A stretch of DNA of 64,000 nt, taken from Hyphomicrobiaceae bacterium. GTDB taxonomy: Bacteria; Pseudomonadota; Alphaproteobacteria; Rhizobiales; Hyphomicrobiaceae. Below are positions 35,291 to 46,053 of the stretch, in pieces. Below the pieces are notes generated by a model. It was not told the DNA's origin. It saw only the letters and a program-made list of their open reading frames with translations, and made no database searches. The position numbers and the translations under genes are program-made. The DNA is taken from NCBI GenBank assembly GCA_021775735.1, contig JAJFHG010000059.1:1-64000 (forward strand), in the 5' to 3' direction. Within the stretch, counting starts at the first letter, position 1; every line of letters starts with the position of its first letter.

Positions 35291-35766
35291 ATCGTTTTAA
35301 GGTGCTCTTTTGGTATTGCCGGTCGGAGTTAACAGTGCAGCACGGGTTTTCATCGTGAAGGCGGTGTTGGACCCTTTTTTGTGTTCCAATTTGTGACCCA
35401 ATGGAGACAAACGCAATTTCAGGTTCAAGTCAGAATGTTGCTCTATTCTAGTCGTCTTACGTGTGGCGACCAGTCCCAGATTTGAGATTTCCAAAGGTCG
35501 TGACCTCATACGCAGATTTAAGCGGATATTTTAGTATGTTCGGCGCATTTGACAGGGTAAACCCTGCGGCCTGCTCCGGCCAACGCCTGACCAACATCGT
35601 AAAGCCGTTGTGCTACTGAACCCCCGTCAATGGGGCAACAGGAAGGCATTTTTGGCTTTGATGGCAAGGTGTGGTGTTTGGGCTTTATGACGAGGCACGG
35701 CGTTGCGGTTTGAGCGGTAGGAATGCCGGGCCAACGCGCGTCGTGTGAAGAGACCATGAGGAAACA
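35291..35766. other. divergent intergenic region, no gene recognised
   Basis: It separates the M48 gene (minus) from the aminotransferase (plus). Frames of 70-79 codons here lack ribosome sites and family features. It presumably holds both promoters; no motif stands out. Confidence 0.4.
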
Positions 35767-36930
35767 ATGGCAGGCTCAGACCGTAGCCAGATTTCAAGTT
35801 TTATTGTGATGGACGTGATGCGCCAGGCAGCGTTGCGTGAAGCTGCTGGTGAAAAGGTCGTCCATATGGAAGTCGGACAGCCTGGAACGCCCGCACCTGA
35901 AACCGCCCGTTTCGCCGCCAAAGCCGCGTTGGATCAGAACGCGCTTGGCTATACGTTGGCGCTTGGCTTGCCAAGTTTGCGCCAGCGTATCTCAGATCAC
36001 TATCGCGAGATCTATCAGGTCAGCGTTGATCCTGCCCGCATCGTAATTACGAGCGGTTCGTCAGCGGCATTTGTATTATCATTTCTGGCGTTGTTTGACC
36101 CTGGTCAGCGCGTTGCGCTGCCGTCTCCTGGCTACCCATGTTACCGGCATATCTTATCTGCACTGGGTCAGGAGACGCCGTTGCTGCCAACGGGACCTGA
36201 CAGGAGATGGATGCCAACGGTTGCAGATCTGAAAGTGATGCAGGCAACAGGTGCGTTATCTGGTTTGGTGTTGGCAAGTCCGGCCAACCCAACCGGCACG
36301 ATGATTACGCCACAACGTTTGCAAGAAATTTCCTGTTTTTGTGACGACAACGATATCTGGTTGATCTCAGACGAGATTTATCATGGACTGACGTACAATG
36401 AGACAGCACAGACGGCTCTTGCGGTTTCGGATCGTGCCATCATCGTCAACAGTTTTTCTAAATACTATTCGATGACAGGCTGGCGCATTGGCTGGCTTGT
36501 GGTGCCAGACAACCTGGTGTCCGTTGTCGAACGATTGGCACAGAACTTCTATATTTCACCACCAACGATCTCACAGATCGCGGCAGAAGGCGCTTTTTCT
36601 GGGCGCCGAGAGTTGGAGGCCAATCGCGCGGTTTATGCTGCCAACCGGGACCTTCTGGTGGCAGGCTTGCACGACCTCGGATTATCGAACTTTGCCCCAC
36701 CGGACGGTGCGTTTTACGTTTATGTTGATATCAGAGACTTCGCCTCAGATGCCGCAACATTTGCCAAGCAAATGCTGGAAGAAACAAACGTAGCAGCAAC
36801 ACCTGGCATCGATTTTGATGCCGAGGGTGGCAACCATTACATCCGTTTTTGTTATGCAGGAACGACCGCTGATATCGAGCGTGCGCTTGACCGGTTAAAG
36901 GCGTGGCCACGATTAAGCGCGCGCACTTAG
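35767..36930 (+). CDS. PLP-dependent class I/II aminotransferase
   Basis: 387 residues. Fold type I motifs: GQPGTPAPE (about 38), SGSSAAFVL, PSPGYPCYRH, LASPANPTGTMI (about 165), WLISDEIYHGLTY (PLP Asp and Tyr) and the Schiff-base Lys in NSFSKYYSMTGWRIGW (about 228). It resembles the broad aspartate/alanine/aromatic group; the exact substrate cannot be read from sequence. Monocistronic: it converges on rne with a 33-base gap. Confidence 0.88.
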   Translation: MAGSDRSQISSFIVMDVMRQAALREAAGEKVVHMEVGQPGTPAPETARFAAKAALDQNALGYTLALGLPSLRQRISDHYREIYQVSVDPARIVITSGSSAAFVLSFLALFDPGQRVALPSPGYPCYRHILSALGQETPLLPTGPDRRWMPTVADLKVMQATGALSGLVLASPANPTGTMITPQRLQEISCFCDDNDIWLISDEIYHGLTYNETAQTALAVSDRAIIVNSFSKYYSMTGWRIGWLVVPDNLVSVVERLAQNFYISPPTISQIAAEGAFSGRRELEANRAVYAANRDLLVAGLHDLGLSNFAPPDGAFYVYVDIRDFASDAATFAKQMLEETNVAATPGIDFDAEGGNHYIRFCYAGTTADIERALDRLKAWPRLSART

Positions 36931-36963
36931 TTTGCGAAGAGATTTCAAAAACAAGTCCGAAAT

Positions 36964-39795
36964 CTACTTGCGCCCAAAGCCACGGTTCCACCAGCCGCTG
37001 CGTGATGCCGGTGTGTCCCCACTTGGCTGAGATGGACCAGATTGTTCGCCAACGCTCTCATCAGGCGTGACCAACACGCGCTCAACTTTTGGTGCGCTTG
37101 ATGTTGTTGAACGTCTGCGCGGTTTGGGTTTCGGCGCACTCTTTTCAGAGGCATCCATACTTTGCTGATCGTCTTGGGCTGTCTCTTTCGCGATTTTTTT
37201 CCGAGGCGCACGTGCTGGTTTTGAGCTTGTTGCGTCTTTTGCAGGTGGTGTATCGCCTGCATCAGGTGCGGGTTGATTGCTCTCGGTCGTTGATGGCGCT
37301 TCGCTTTGAGGTGCGTCGTCTTGGGCTTCAATATCGGAGCCGTTTGCGCTTTCGTTTGTGTCACGTCCGCGTCCGCGTCCACGATTGCCGCCACGCCGAC
37401 CGCGTCTGCGACGTGGCTTGCGGGGTTCATCACCCGAGGCTTCTGAGCCTGCAGCATCAATAGGTCTGTCACCGTCTTGGTCGCCGCCATTGATATCTGG
37501 TTGAGGGCCTTCTCCTGCAGCGGGGTTTGAAGCGTTTTGGAGGTCGCTGGTGTCTTGATCTTGACCAGACTCATCACGACGACCGCGACGACGTCTGCGT
37601 CGGCGTGGTTTTTGTTCATCGCCTGTCGCTACTTGTTCGCCATTACGATCATTGTTGCGCTCACCATTGCGGCCACGCCCCCGGCCACGTCCGCGCCGAC
37701 GCTCTTTACTCGTGTCTGGCGCTGGTTCAGGTTCAAAACCCCAGTCCATGTTAACGACGGTTTTTTCCTGTCCCCCAACGCCTGCAGGCCCATCGGTTAC
37801 TTTGCCAATGGTAAAGTTTGCGCCCTGCATTTTATCGCTGGCTTTGACGGCGACGGAAATACCGTGGCGGTTTTCGATTTCATTCAAGAAACCGCGCTTG
37901 TTGTTGAGAATGTAGATCGCTGCTTCTGGTGATGTCGTAGCAACGATTGACGACGGCTCGCCCATCAATACGGCGTCTTCGATGGCGCGCAGAACAGACA
38001 ATGCAACACTGTCGGTTGAGCGAATGATGCCGGTACCCTGACAATGTGGACATTGCGTTGTTGAGCCTTCCAGAACACCTGTTCTGAGGCGCTGGCGCGA
38101 CATTTCCATCAGGCCGAAGTGTGAAATGCGGCCAAATTGGATGCGTGCCCGGTCGTGACGCAAGGCTTCCTTCAACCGTCGCTCAACCGCGCGATTGTTG
38201 CGCCGTTCATCCATATCGATGAAGTCAATCACCACAAGACCAGCAAGATCGCGCAACTTCAATTGGCGGGCGATTTCCGTCGCCGCTTCTAGGTTTGTGG
38301 CGAGCGCTGTTTCTTCAATTGAAAATTCGCGCGTGGATTTGCCGGAGTTGACGTCGACGGCGACCAGCGCTTCGGTTTGGTTGATAATCAGATAGCCGCC
38401 AGAGCGCAAGGTGACTTGCGGACTGAACATGGCGTTCAACTGACGCTCAATGCCAAACGTTGTGAACAGTGATTCTGATTGCTGATGATGGATTACGTTT
38501 TTAGCGTGAGACGGCATCAGCATGCGCATGAAGTCTTTGGCCTGCTTGTAGGCGGCATCACCAGCAACCAGTACTTCATCGATTTCTTTATTGTAAAGGT
38601 CACGGATGGAACGCTTAATCAGGTTACCTTCTTCGTAGACCAGGCTTGGCGCCGAAGATTCTAACGTTAGATCGCGGACGCTCTCCCAAAGTCTCAGCAG
38701 ATATTCAAAGTCGCGGCGCAGTTCCTGCTTTGTGCGGCTGGCCCCTGCGGTGCGCACGATCAGCCCCATGCCTTCTGGCACGTCGAGTTCGTTGGCGACG
38801 GTTTTGAGGCGTTTACGATCTTGCGGGTTGGTGATCTTGCGGGAAATGCCACCGCCACGTGCCGTGTTCGGCATCAATACGGTGTAACGACCAGCCAGTG
38901 ACATATAGGTTGTGAGCGCGGCACCCTTGTTGCCGCGTTCTTCTTTAACGACCTGCACCAAAATCACCTGACGGCGTTTAATGACCTCTTGAATTTTGTA
39001 ACTGCGTGGACGCCGCCGTGGACGCGATTGCATTTCTTCCAGCGCATCTTCTTGGCCAACTTCATCTGGCGTCTCGCTAGACTGTTCGTCTTGTTGCTCA
39101 GCCCGGTCCGTACCGTCAGCGACATCTGTGTCGTCACTACCTACGTCAGACGTGGCTGCTTCCGCATCGTCGTCCGATGGGTCAGCTTCTGCGGTTGGAG
39201 GTTCATCATCGTTATCGCCGTCATAGGGGACAGCAATGGCCTCTCCTGCGTCGCTGGCAAGCGCGATTGAGGATGGCTCTTCGTCGTTATCGTCGTCATC
39301 ACCAGTGTCATCACTGGTATCTGCATCGTCGGCAGAGGCGTCGACAACGTCATCGTCAAGGTCATCATCTTCATCTTCATTTGATGAAACAATGTCGTCG
39401 TCGTTCTCTGCATCCAGCTCATCATCGCTGTCATCTGCATCAACAATATCGACCTCAATGATGTCCTCGACTTCGGCATCATCGGCTGCAGCGAGCTCAG
39501 CCTCATCCATTGCTTCTTGCTCAAGCAGTGCTTGGCGATCAGCCATTGGGATTTGGTAATAGTCTGGGTGAATTTCGCTGAATGCGAGAAAGCCATGGCG
39601 ATTGCCGCCATATTCGACAAATGCGGCTTGCAATGAAGGTTCGACCCGCGTGACTTTGGCGAGATAGATATTGCCGCGCAGCTGCTTGCGTGCCGCAGAT
39701 TCATAGTCGAATTCTTCTACGCGGCCTTGTTTAAGCACCACCACCCGAGTTTCCTCTGGGTGGGTGGCATCGATAAGCATCTTGTTGACTGACAT
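36964..39795 (-). CDS. rne: ribonuclease E
   Basis: 943 residues. The endonuclease that initiates mRNA decay and processes rRNA. The S1 domain begins at residue 36 and is split by a very acidic insertion (about 95-255, runs of Asp and Glu), then resumes at RRRPRSYKIQEVIKRRQ. The catalytic DNase I-like domain has VAVDVNSGKSTREFSIEETA and VVIDFIDMDERRN (both catalytic Asp). The Zn-link is CPHCQGTG. The C-terminal third is disordered, with Arg/Gly blocks (GRGRGRGRNGE, RRRRRRRGRR) that likely bind RNA and degradosome partners. The short C-terminal GWWNRGFGRK is the common alphaproteobacterial ending. Confidence 0.96.
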   Translation of the reverse strand: MSVNKMLIDATHPEETRVVVLKQGRVEEFDYESAARKQLRGNIYLAKVTRVEPSLQAAFVEYGGNRHGFLAFSEIHPDYYQIPMADRQALLEQEAMDEAELAAADDAEVEDIIEVDIVDADDSDDELDAENDDDIVSSNEDEDDDLDDDVVDASADDADTSDDTGDDDDNDEEPSSIALASDAGEAIAVPYDGDNDDEPPTAEADPSDDDAEAATSDVGSDDTDVADGTDRAEQQDEQSSETPDEVGQEDALEEMQSRPRRRPRSYKIQEVIKRRQVILVQVVKEERGNKGAALTTYMSLAGRYTVLMPNTARGGGISRKITNPQDRKRLKTVANELDVPEGMGLIVRTAGASRTKQELRRDFEYLLRLWESVRDLTLESSAPSLVYEEGNLIKRSIRDLYNKEIDEVLVAGDAAYKQAKDFMRMLMPSHAKNVIHHQQSESLFTTFGIERQLNAMFSPQVTLRSGGYLIINQTEALVAVDVNSGKSTREFSIEETALATNLEAATEIARQLKLRDLAGLVVIDFIDMDERRNNRAVERRLKEALRHDRARIQFGRISHFGLMEMSRQRLRTGVLEGSTTQCPHCQGTGIIRSTDSVALSVLRAIEDAVLMGEPSSIVATTSPEAAIYILNNKRGFLNEIENRHGISVAVKASDKMQGANFTIGKVTDGPAGVGGQEKTVVNMDWGFEPEPAPDTSKERRRGRGRGRGRNGERNNDRNGEQVATGDEQKPRRRRRRRGRRDESGQDQDTSDLQNASNPAAGEGPQPDINGGDQDGDRPIDAAGSEASGDEPRKPRRRRGRRGGNRGRGRGRDTNESANGSDIEAQDDAPQSEAPSTTESNQPAPDAGDTPPAKDATSSKPARAPRKKIAKETAQDDQQSMDASEKSAPKPKPRRRSTTSSAPKVERVLVTPDESVGEQSGPSQPSGDTPASRSGWWNRGFGRK

Positions 39796-40610
39796 GGTTG
39801 TTGTGTCCTTCGCGCAACGCCAAGGTTCAAGCGCTGCCTGGCCAAGTGGCCACGGCGCGCGAATGATGCCCTTTGGGTGCGCGTTCTAAGTTCAGTTGAA
39901 TTTGTTTGGGTATTGATGTGCGCTGGGCTTTGTAGGTGCCGCAGAATTTTCGCGACCGGGTGTGCGCCACATCTCGCGCCATGTTGGGGCACGTTGTGGT
40001 TCAGATCCGATGGGCAAAGACAGCGCATAGTGATTGTGTCTTAGTGCTATTAGGTTGTGCAGCTCTGGCTGACGTCGCCAACCGGAGCGCAATTGCTTCA
40101 TTCAGCGCTGGCCTGAGCCCTTGGACCAGATGTGGTCATATGGCGAGACTGCGCGCGCGAATTAGGTCTTTGATCTGGTCGTTTGATCCTGAGTCGCCAT
40201 TTTTGGTGACTGCGAGAACACAAACCAGTTCAACGCTTAACGCGGCAAAGCGTGTCCTTTTCGGGTCCAGACTGCGAAAAGACGCAACATGCGCGTGCGG
40301 TCTGAGGTCGTTGGGCCCGTTTTGCCGAGGTTCCACTCAAACTGGTCATTTCGGGGACAAGCTGCGGCTGGCGCGGGCCCGCAGGCCAAATTCGCACTCC
40401 AAGCGCGTAGCAAACGTCCATTGAAACGAACCAAGTGGTCTTGAATATGTACGTGCTGGCCGGGTCTGAGGCAAGCACCTTTCCCATGATCTGGCCCTGA
40501 CGGAGGGCCAAATGCCCTATCAGATTGATCAAGTTCGACAAATAATGTGTTAATCTGAGATGATTTGGGGGTAATCGCGGGAAAAAAAGTCGCGATCCGA
40601 CGGGGGTTTG
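39796..40610. other. divergent rne/amidase intergenic region
   Basis: 815 bases without a supported gene. In other bacteria rne has a long, structured 5' leader used for autoregulation; the left part of this region could serve that. Antisense frames near 40230-40670 lack ribosome sites. Confidence 0.4.
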
Positions 40611-42038
40611 ATGCGAACGATTGGTTTCCTCGCCATAAGCGCGGTTTGTACGGCGCTCTATTATTCGCCAAGCACAGTCACGCGCCTGATGCTTGATGCT
40701 GCAACTCTAGCTCGCTCAGGGTCTGGGGCCATTGATCTGGCACGGGATTCGACTGAGGGCTGGTCTCGCCGTGCCGACGTCATTCCGGTTGCCGATCCTA
40801 CTCCCGGGTCAGTTGGAGGGGTGGTAACGACCAAGCCATGGGAAACCGTGGCTGAAGTGGTGGCTAATGCGCGCCTTGTCAGCGTCTCGGATGCGGTTTT
40901 GGCACGCGATGGCGCAATGACAGTATTTACATTGAAGTTGTCGCAAGGGCTGATTGCGGAAGTGTTCACGCTGTCCGATCCGTTTCGCGTTGTCGTCGAC
41001 ATGCCGGAAGTCGCGTTCAATCTGCCGGATGGCACAGGCCAAAATGGGCGCGGTCTTGTTCGCGAGTTCCGCTACGGATTGTTTTCAGCAGACCAAGGTC
41101 GCGTTGTGCTCGACACAACTGGGCCCGTGCGGATTGCAGGTGCGCGCATGGTCCCCACCGACAAGGGTATGAACTTTGAAATTCGGCTGGCCTCAATGTC
41201 GCGTGCTGACTTTGGCCAAGGTACAGGTGCCAACCGGGCGGCGGCAAAGACATCGGCACCCAAGCCGAAACCTGGTCTTACAGTGTTGCATTCGACAAAA
41301 AGAGACACAGACAAAAAATCTTCTACCTCATCGAAGCCTGTTGTCGTTATTGATCCTGGCCATGGTGGCATTGATCCAGGCGCCGTTGGTGTATCTAACC
41401 TGCTTGAAAAAGATGTGGTTCTAGGTGTCGCTTTGAAGTTGCGTGATGAATTAAAGCGGTCTGGTCAGTTGGATGTCCGCATGACCCGCTCACGCGATGT
41501 ATTTTTGTCGCTGGCAAAACGCGTTGAGTTATCGGATAGCCATAATGCAGATTTGTTTATTTCGCTGCATGCTGATTCTGTTGCCGACAAAGCTGTAGCC
41601 AGTACGATCCATGGCGCATCTGTCTATACGCTATCCAACCGTGCCTCAGATGGGCTTGCGCGTATGATGGCAGAAAAAGAAAACGCGTCTGATTTGTTGG
41701 CTGGTATTTCCAGCGGCGAACGTGAAAGCGCGCCAGATGTCCGCTCTATTCTAATTGATCTAATGCAACGGGAAACGGCAAATTTCTCAACTCAATTTTC
41801 GAACGTTTTGTTGCGTCAGCTGCGCCGCGACGTGTCGCTAACACGTGGTCCGAAGCGATCGGCTGCATTTAGCGTTCTAAAACAAGCCCGTGTTCCCTCC
41901 GTACTTATCGAGCTTGGCTATATGAGCCATCCTGGCGATGAAACCTTGATGCGCACGTCGCCGTGGCGAAAGAAGATGGCGAAGTCGATTTCAAAAGCGA
42001 TCAAGAATTACTTCCGCAAACGCCAAGCGAGGCGATAG
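40611..42038 (+). CDS. N-acetylmuramoyl-L-alanine amidase with AMIN domain (AmiC type)
   Basis: 475 residues from ATG 40611 (GGGGG upstream). Signal peptide about 1-20. AMIN domain about 90-205 (FTLKLSQGLIAEVFTLSDPF, LVREFRYGLFSADQGRVVLD), a septal peptidoglycan-targeting module. Amidase_3 domain about 245-470: VVIDPGHGGIDPGAVG (zinc His), LEKDVVLGVAL (Glu), LFISLHADSV (His) and VLIELGYMSHPGDE (catalytic Glu). It cleaves the peptide from glycan to separate daughter cells. mrcA follows on the same strand about 1.2 kb later. Confidence 0.95.
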   Translation: MRTIGFLAISAVCTALYYSPSTVTRLMLDAATLARSGSGAIDLARDSTEGWSRRADVIPVADPTPGSVGGVVTTKPWETVAEVVANARLVSVSDAVLARDGAMTVFTLKLSQGLIAEVFTLSDPFRVVVDMPEVAFNLPDGTGQNGRGLVREFRYGLFSADQGRVVLDTTGPVRIAGARMVPTDKGMNFEIRLASMSRADFGQGTGANRAAAKTSAPKPKPGLTVLHSTKRDTDKKSSTSSKPVVVIDPGHGGIDPGAVGVSNLLEKDVVLGVALKLRDELKRSGQLDVRMTRSRDVFLSLAKRVELSDSHNADLFISLHADSVADKAVASTIHGASVYTLSNRASDGLARMMAEKENASDLLAGISSGERESAPDVRSILIDLMQRETANFSTQFSNVLLRQLRRDVSLTRGPKRSAAFSVLKQARVPSVLIELGYMSHPGDETLMRTSPWRKKMAKSISKAIKNYFRKRQARR

Positions 42039-42232
42039 TGTGAAAGCGTGTTAAGGGCCAATGACAGAAACATCAAAAATGTGGTCACAAATGATTAAGT
42101 AACTGGTGGCCTATAGTCTCCCTGACGCGCGAAAGTCTGTCGTGGTTTGGAATTGGCGGTGCTTTGGCGTGGTTATGTGGCTGAGATGGTGGCGTTGGGA
42201 TTATTTCCCTCAGCGACCTTGGCCTGCATTAG

Positions 42233-42757
42233 TCAGCGTGCCTCTGTCACAAAAGACTCTGCATCGTCACGCGATGCAAAAGCGCGGTGCGGGATTCCAA
42301 TTGCCGAAAATTTGTGAATCCATAATAAGATCATGTCATCGCTGTCTTCAATTTTTTCGATGCCCTGCCAAATGAAGGTTGCCTTTGAAGTGTCTGTCCT
42401 TTGATGCAATCCGGTGGTGTCGATTGTGATCTGCCGTGCTTCAAAGATCTGTGGCACTGCGTAAAGCATACGCTCCATGATGTCTTTCTTGAAAAGGAGC
42501 ATGGCCAATAAGTGGGTCAGAAGGCCAAGCAGATAAGCGATGATAATGCCAAAGTAGAGCGACGTTGGCATGTTGCCACCATATCCCCACCAAATCACGG
42601 CCAGCAAAATTACGATCGCCAGCAGCGGAACAGCAACACTTGTTCGGCGTACGATCGAACCACGTTGTGCAAACTGTGCTTGGCTCTGACTTTGTTTGTT
42701 CTGCAGTAAGCGCGCTTCAGCTTCAGTGAGGGTGAATGAGTCTGGTTGATTGGGCAT
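42233..42757 (-). CDS. YcxB-like membrane protein
   Basis: 174 residues from ATG 42757 (MPNQPDSFTLTEAE); the earlier TTG at 42805 is less likely. Two membrane helices (about 38-58 and 66-88) are followed by a YcxB-type C-terminal domain: ITIDTTGLHQRTD, FIWQGIEKIEDSDDMILLW and IPHRAFASRDDAESF. The family is uncharacterised. It stands alone between the amidase and PBP1A genes on the opposite strand. Confidence 0.72.
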   Translation of the reverse strand: MPNQPDSFTLTEAEARLLQNKQSQSQAQFAQRGSIVRRTSVAVPLLAIVILLAVIWWGYGGNMPTSLYFGIIIAYLLGLLTHLLAMLLFKKDIMERMLYAVPQIFEARQITIDTTGLHQRTDTSKATFIWQGIEKIEDSDDMILLWIHKFSAIGIPHRAFASRDDAESFVTEAR

Positions 42758-43296
42758 CGTGTCATCCAATTGTGAGAGGCTCGCCAGCTTGGGCGCGGTC
42801 GGCAATTTGGTGTCTGTTAGGGGTCGCCTAAGATCGCCGTGGGTTCAATGCCCGTACGACGGGCCAGAACCGCTCTGTGCTGTATGGTGCCAAGGCGTGG
42901 CGAATCATTCCCCCAGGCCCCCAGGTTGCAGTGCCGAGCCGTCTTGACCTGTGCTCATGGATGTCTGGCCGAGACCAGCTAAGGGCGGGTTGTCGCAGCG
43001 ATTGACCTTTTTCTTACAACACCCGTGCAAAATAACGCACTCCAGACCATGATCTTTGGGCATTCTTTGTCTCCAGCGACGAGTAACCGCCACAATCCAT
43101 GCTATTTTAACCCGGGTCAGCCACCTTGTGGGGCCCTGGCAGGGGCTCTGAAAAAGGGACGCGCCTGGACATATGTCTTATGCCTGGATTGGTATGCCAA
43201 CCTGGGCGTGAGGGACGCTTGCGAAGAAACACGTCAGAACGCACAAGATAGAAGAAAAGAATTCAACGAGAATATGCGCCACCCAGCCACTCATAA

Positions 43297-45906
43297 ATGA
43301 GGGTGATGCATGCTTTGACGAGGAAATTTGACAGGCCGATGAGAGCCCCGACGCACCCACCTCCGATGCCGGCCCAGCCGCGCAGAAAACGCAAGCGACG
43401 TAACCGTAGTCTGCTGCTGAGTTTTCTTGGCTACTCCTTTGCTGCCGGCGTTGCCGCATTCATCGTTGGCTCTGCGGTCGTCGCCTACGTTTTCTATGAT
43501 GCCTCACGTGATCTTCCCAGCTATGAAAGTTTAGCCAGCTATGAGCCGCCGGTGATGACACGTATCCATGCGCATAACGGCGCATTGATTGCAGAATATG
43601 CCAAAGAGCGACGGATCTTTGTGCCGATCAACACCGTGCCTAAGCTTGTTACATCCGCGTTTCTATCTGCAGAAGACGGCCGCTTTTATGAACATGGTGG
43701 TTTGGATTTCCAAGGCATCGCACGCGCAGTATTCAAAATGGTTCAAGCCAAGGTCGAAGGCGTCAACCGGCGTCCTGAAGGCGCCTCGACGATTACGCAG
43801 CAGGTTGCAAAAAACTTTTTGCTGACCAACCAGCGCACTCTGGATCGCAAAATTAAAGAAGCTATTCTGGCGATCCGAATTGAGCGCGCCTACACCAAAG
43901 ACAAAATTCTCGAGTTGTACCTTAATGAAATTTATCTCGGCATAGGGTCGTATGGTGTCGCTGCAGCGGCTCTCAACTACTTTAGTAAAGAGCTGAAAGA
44001 TCTGACGATTGAAGAAGTGGCGTATCTGGCAGCATTGCCAAAAGCACCCAATAACTATCACCCGTTTCGCCATACCAAGCGCGCAACGACGCGGCGTGAC
44101 TGGGTGATGAGCCAGATGTACAAAAACGGCTACATCACGAACGCGCAGTACGAAGAAGCGCGGAAAAAACCACTGAAGGTGAACTTCCGCACGTCAGGGG
44201 CACATATCTTTGCGGCAGAATATTTTGCTGAAGAGGTGCGCCGCTCGCTGCTGGCCGAATACGGTGAAGAAAAATTGTACGGTGGCGGGCTTTCTGTGCG
44301 CACAACGCTTGATCCTCGTCTGCAAGGTCTTGCAAAAAAAGCGTTGATGGACGGCCTGGTTGCTTTTGACCGACGTAAATATTATCGCGGGCCCGTTTCC
44401 ACGATCGATATTAAAGGCGATTGGGGTGTTGGGCTTGGTAAGGTTGATACACCGAAGGATATCTTTCCGTGGCGATTAGGCGTCGTGCTCGACATTGATC
44501 CCAAAAAGGCCATCGTTGGTCTTAAGCCAGGTAAAACGCAGGCCGGAAAGATCGTCAAAGGTCGCGAAGCCATTGAGTTGAAATTCAGCGAAGTGAAATG
44601 GGCGCGACATAAGGGCAAGAAACCGCCCAAGTCTGTTTCTGATGTGCTGTCTGTTGGTGACGTGATCTATGTTGCGCCTAAGGATTCAACCAAGCTTGAT
44701 GGGGTCTGGACGCTGATGCAGATTCCGGAGGTCAGTGGTGGTCTCGTCGCGATGGATCCCCACACCGGCCGTGTTCTTGCCCTTGCTGGTGGATTTTCGT
44801 TTGACATGAGTCAGTTTGACCGTGCCGTGCAAGCCAAACGTCAGCCTGGTTCGTCGTTCAAGCCAATTGTTTATGCTGCAGCATTAGACAATGGCTACAA
44901 GCCAACATCAATTATTCTCGATGCGCCGATTGAAATTGAGCAGGGCCCAGGCAAGGAAGTCTGGCGACCAGAAAACTACAAAAAGAATAGCTCATACGGA
45001 CCAACAACGCTCAGAATCGGCATTGAAAAATCGCGCAACCAGATGACGGTGCGTCTTGCCCAGGATATGGGCATGCCTTTGATCACCGAGTATTCACGCC
45101 GCTTCGGAGTCTATGATGATCTGTTGCCGGTGCTGTCGATGTCACTTGGTGCAGGTGAAACTACGCTGCTACGTATGGTGACCGCATATTCTGTTTTCGC
45201 CAATGGCGGCAAGCGCGTCCGTGCGACCTTGATTGACCGAATTCAAGACCGTTGGGGTAAAGCCATTTGGCAACATGACCGGCGCACATGCAGCCAATGT
45301 GTTGTTGCCGATTGGCAGGGTGACATTGCAGAGCCTGCGCTTTCAGATGATCGTCGCCAGATTATTGATCCACACACCGCATTTCAAATAACATCAATGT
45401 TGGAAGGTGTTGTACAGCGCGGCACGGCGAGAAGCTTGAAAAAGCTCAACATGCCGCTTGCTGGTAAGACCGGCACGACCAACGAAGAAAAAGATGCTTG
45501 GTTTCTCGGGTTCTCGCCAGATCTTGTTGTCGGTGTTTACGTTGGCTTCGATACACCAAAACCGATGGGCAAAGGACAGACCGGTGGTAAGGTCGCAGCG
45601 CCCATCTTTGGTGATTTCATGAAGATGGCCCAGGCCGGAAAACCCGTCACACCATTTCGTGTGCCGCCAGGTATTCGTTTAGTGGACGTCAATGCGCGCA
45701 CCGGTCTCAGAGCCTCACCTGGTGACCCCGATACGACGCAAGAGGCATTCAAGCCAAACGAATATCCAGATGATGCCTACTCCGTGATTGGTTTCTCTGA
45801 AACAGTGGGTGTTGATGGCCAACCAAGTTCAGATGGCAACTGGCAAACGGAGCCAACCCAACGCCGACCGAGCTCGTTTGGTGCGGGTCGTGGTGGCCTG
45901 TGGTGA
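43297..45906 (+). CDS. mrcA: penicillin-binding protein 1A
   Basis: 869 residues. Bifunctional peptidoglycan synthase: membrane anchor about 38-62, glycosyltransferase domain about 90-265 (SAFLSAEDGRFYEHGGLDF with the catalytic Glu; GASTITQQVAKNFLL), OB-like insert about 370-470, transpeptidase about 480-780 with QPGSSFKPIVY (SxxK), EKSRNQMT (SxN) and AGKTGTTNEEKDAWF (KTG). Start uncertain: ATG 43297 or ATG 43306, the latter three bases after GAGGGTG. The 540 bases before it hold no supported gene. Confidence 0.95.
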   Translation: MRVMHALTRKFDRPMRAPTHPPPMPAQPRRKRKRRNRSLLLSFLGYSFAAGVAAFIVGSAVVAYVFYDASRDLPSYESLASYEPPVMTRIHAHNGALIAEYAKERRIFVPINTVPKLVTSAFLSAEDGRFYEHGGLDFQGIARAVFKMVQAKVEGVNRRPEGASTITQQVAKNFLLTNQRTLDRKIKEAILAIRIERAYTKDKILELYLNEIYLGIGSYGVAAAALNYFSKELKDLTIEEVAYLAALPKAPNNYHPFRHTKRATTRRDWVMSQMYKNGYITNAQYEEARKKPLKVNFRTSGAHIFAAEYFAEEVRRSLLAEYGEEKLYGGGLSVRTTLDPRLQGLAKKALMDGLVAFDRRKYYRGPVSTIDIKGDWGVGLGKVDTPKDIFPWRLGVVLDIDPKKAIVGLKPGKTQAGKIVKGREAIELKFSEVKWARHKGKKPPKSVSDVLSVGDVIYVAPKDSTKLDGVWTLMQIPEVSGGLVAMDPHTGRVLALAGGFSFDMSQFDRAVQAKRQPGSSFKPIVYAAALDNGYKPTSIILDAPIEIEQGPGKEVWRPENYKKNSSYGPTTLRIGIEKSRNQMTVRLAQDMGMPLITEYSRRFGVYDDLLPVLSMSLGAGETTLLRMVTAYSVFANGGKRVRATLIDRIQDRWGKAIWQHDRRTCSQCVVADWQGDIAEPALSDDRRQIIDPHTAFQITSMLEGVVQRGTARSLKKLNMPLAGKTGTTNEEKDAWFLGFSPDLVVGVYVGFDTPKPMGKGQTGGKVAAPIFGDFMKMAQAGKPVTPFRVPPGIRLVDVNARTGLRASPGDPDTTQEAFKPNEYPDDAYSVIGFSETVGVDGQPSSDGNWQTEPTQRRPSSFGAGRGGLW

Positions 45907-46053
45907 GGTCTCTCTTTGAGAAGGCCTGATCCCGTGTCTCCAATTTTTCCGTAATTTTAAGAGACTTGCGCTGAAACGCCCGTTTGCACGAAGCGGTGGT
46001 CGGCACTAGTATGCCTGCCACTCCCAACTTTGATCGAGCCGAGGAGGCCCACG

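Noticed and set aside
35518-35757. 79-codon minus-strand frame upstream of the aminotransferase
   Set aside because: No ribosome site, no hydrophobic or domain pattern; divergent promoter region is the simpler reading.
37089-39559. Long plus-strand frames opposite rne (Ser- or Arg-rich)
   Set aside because: Antisense shadows of the Asp/Glu- and Arg-coding repeats of rne.
43025-43300. 91-codon frame before mrcA
   Set aside because: Composition is not gene-like and there is no ribosome site.
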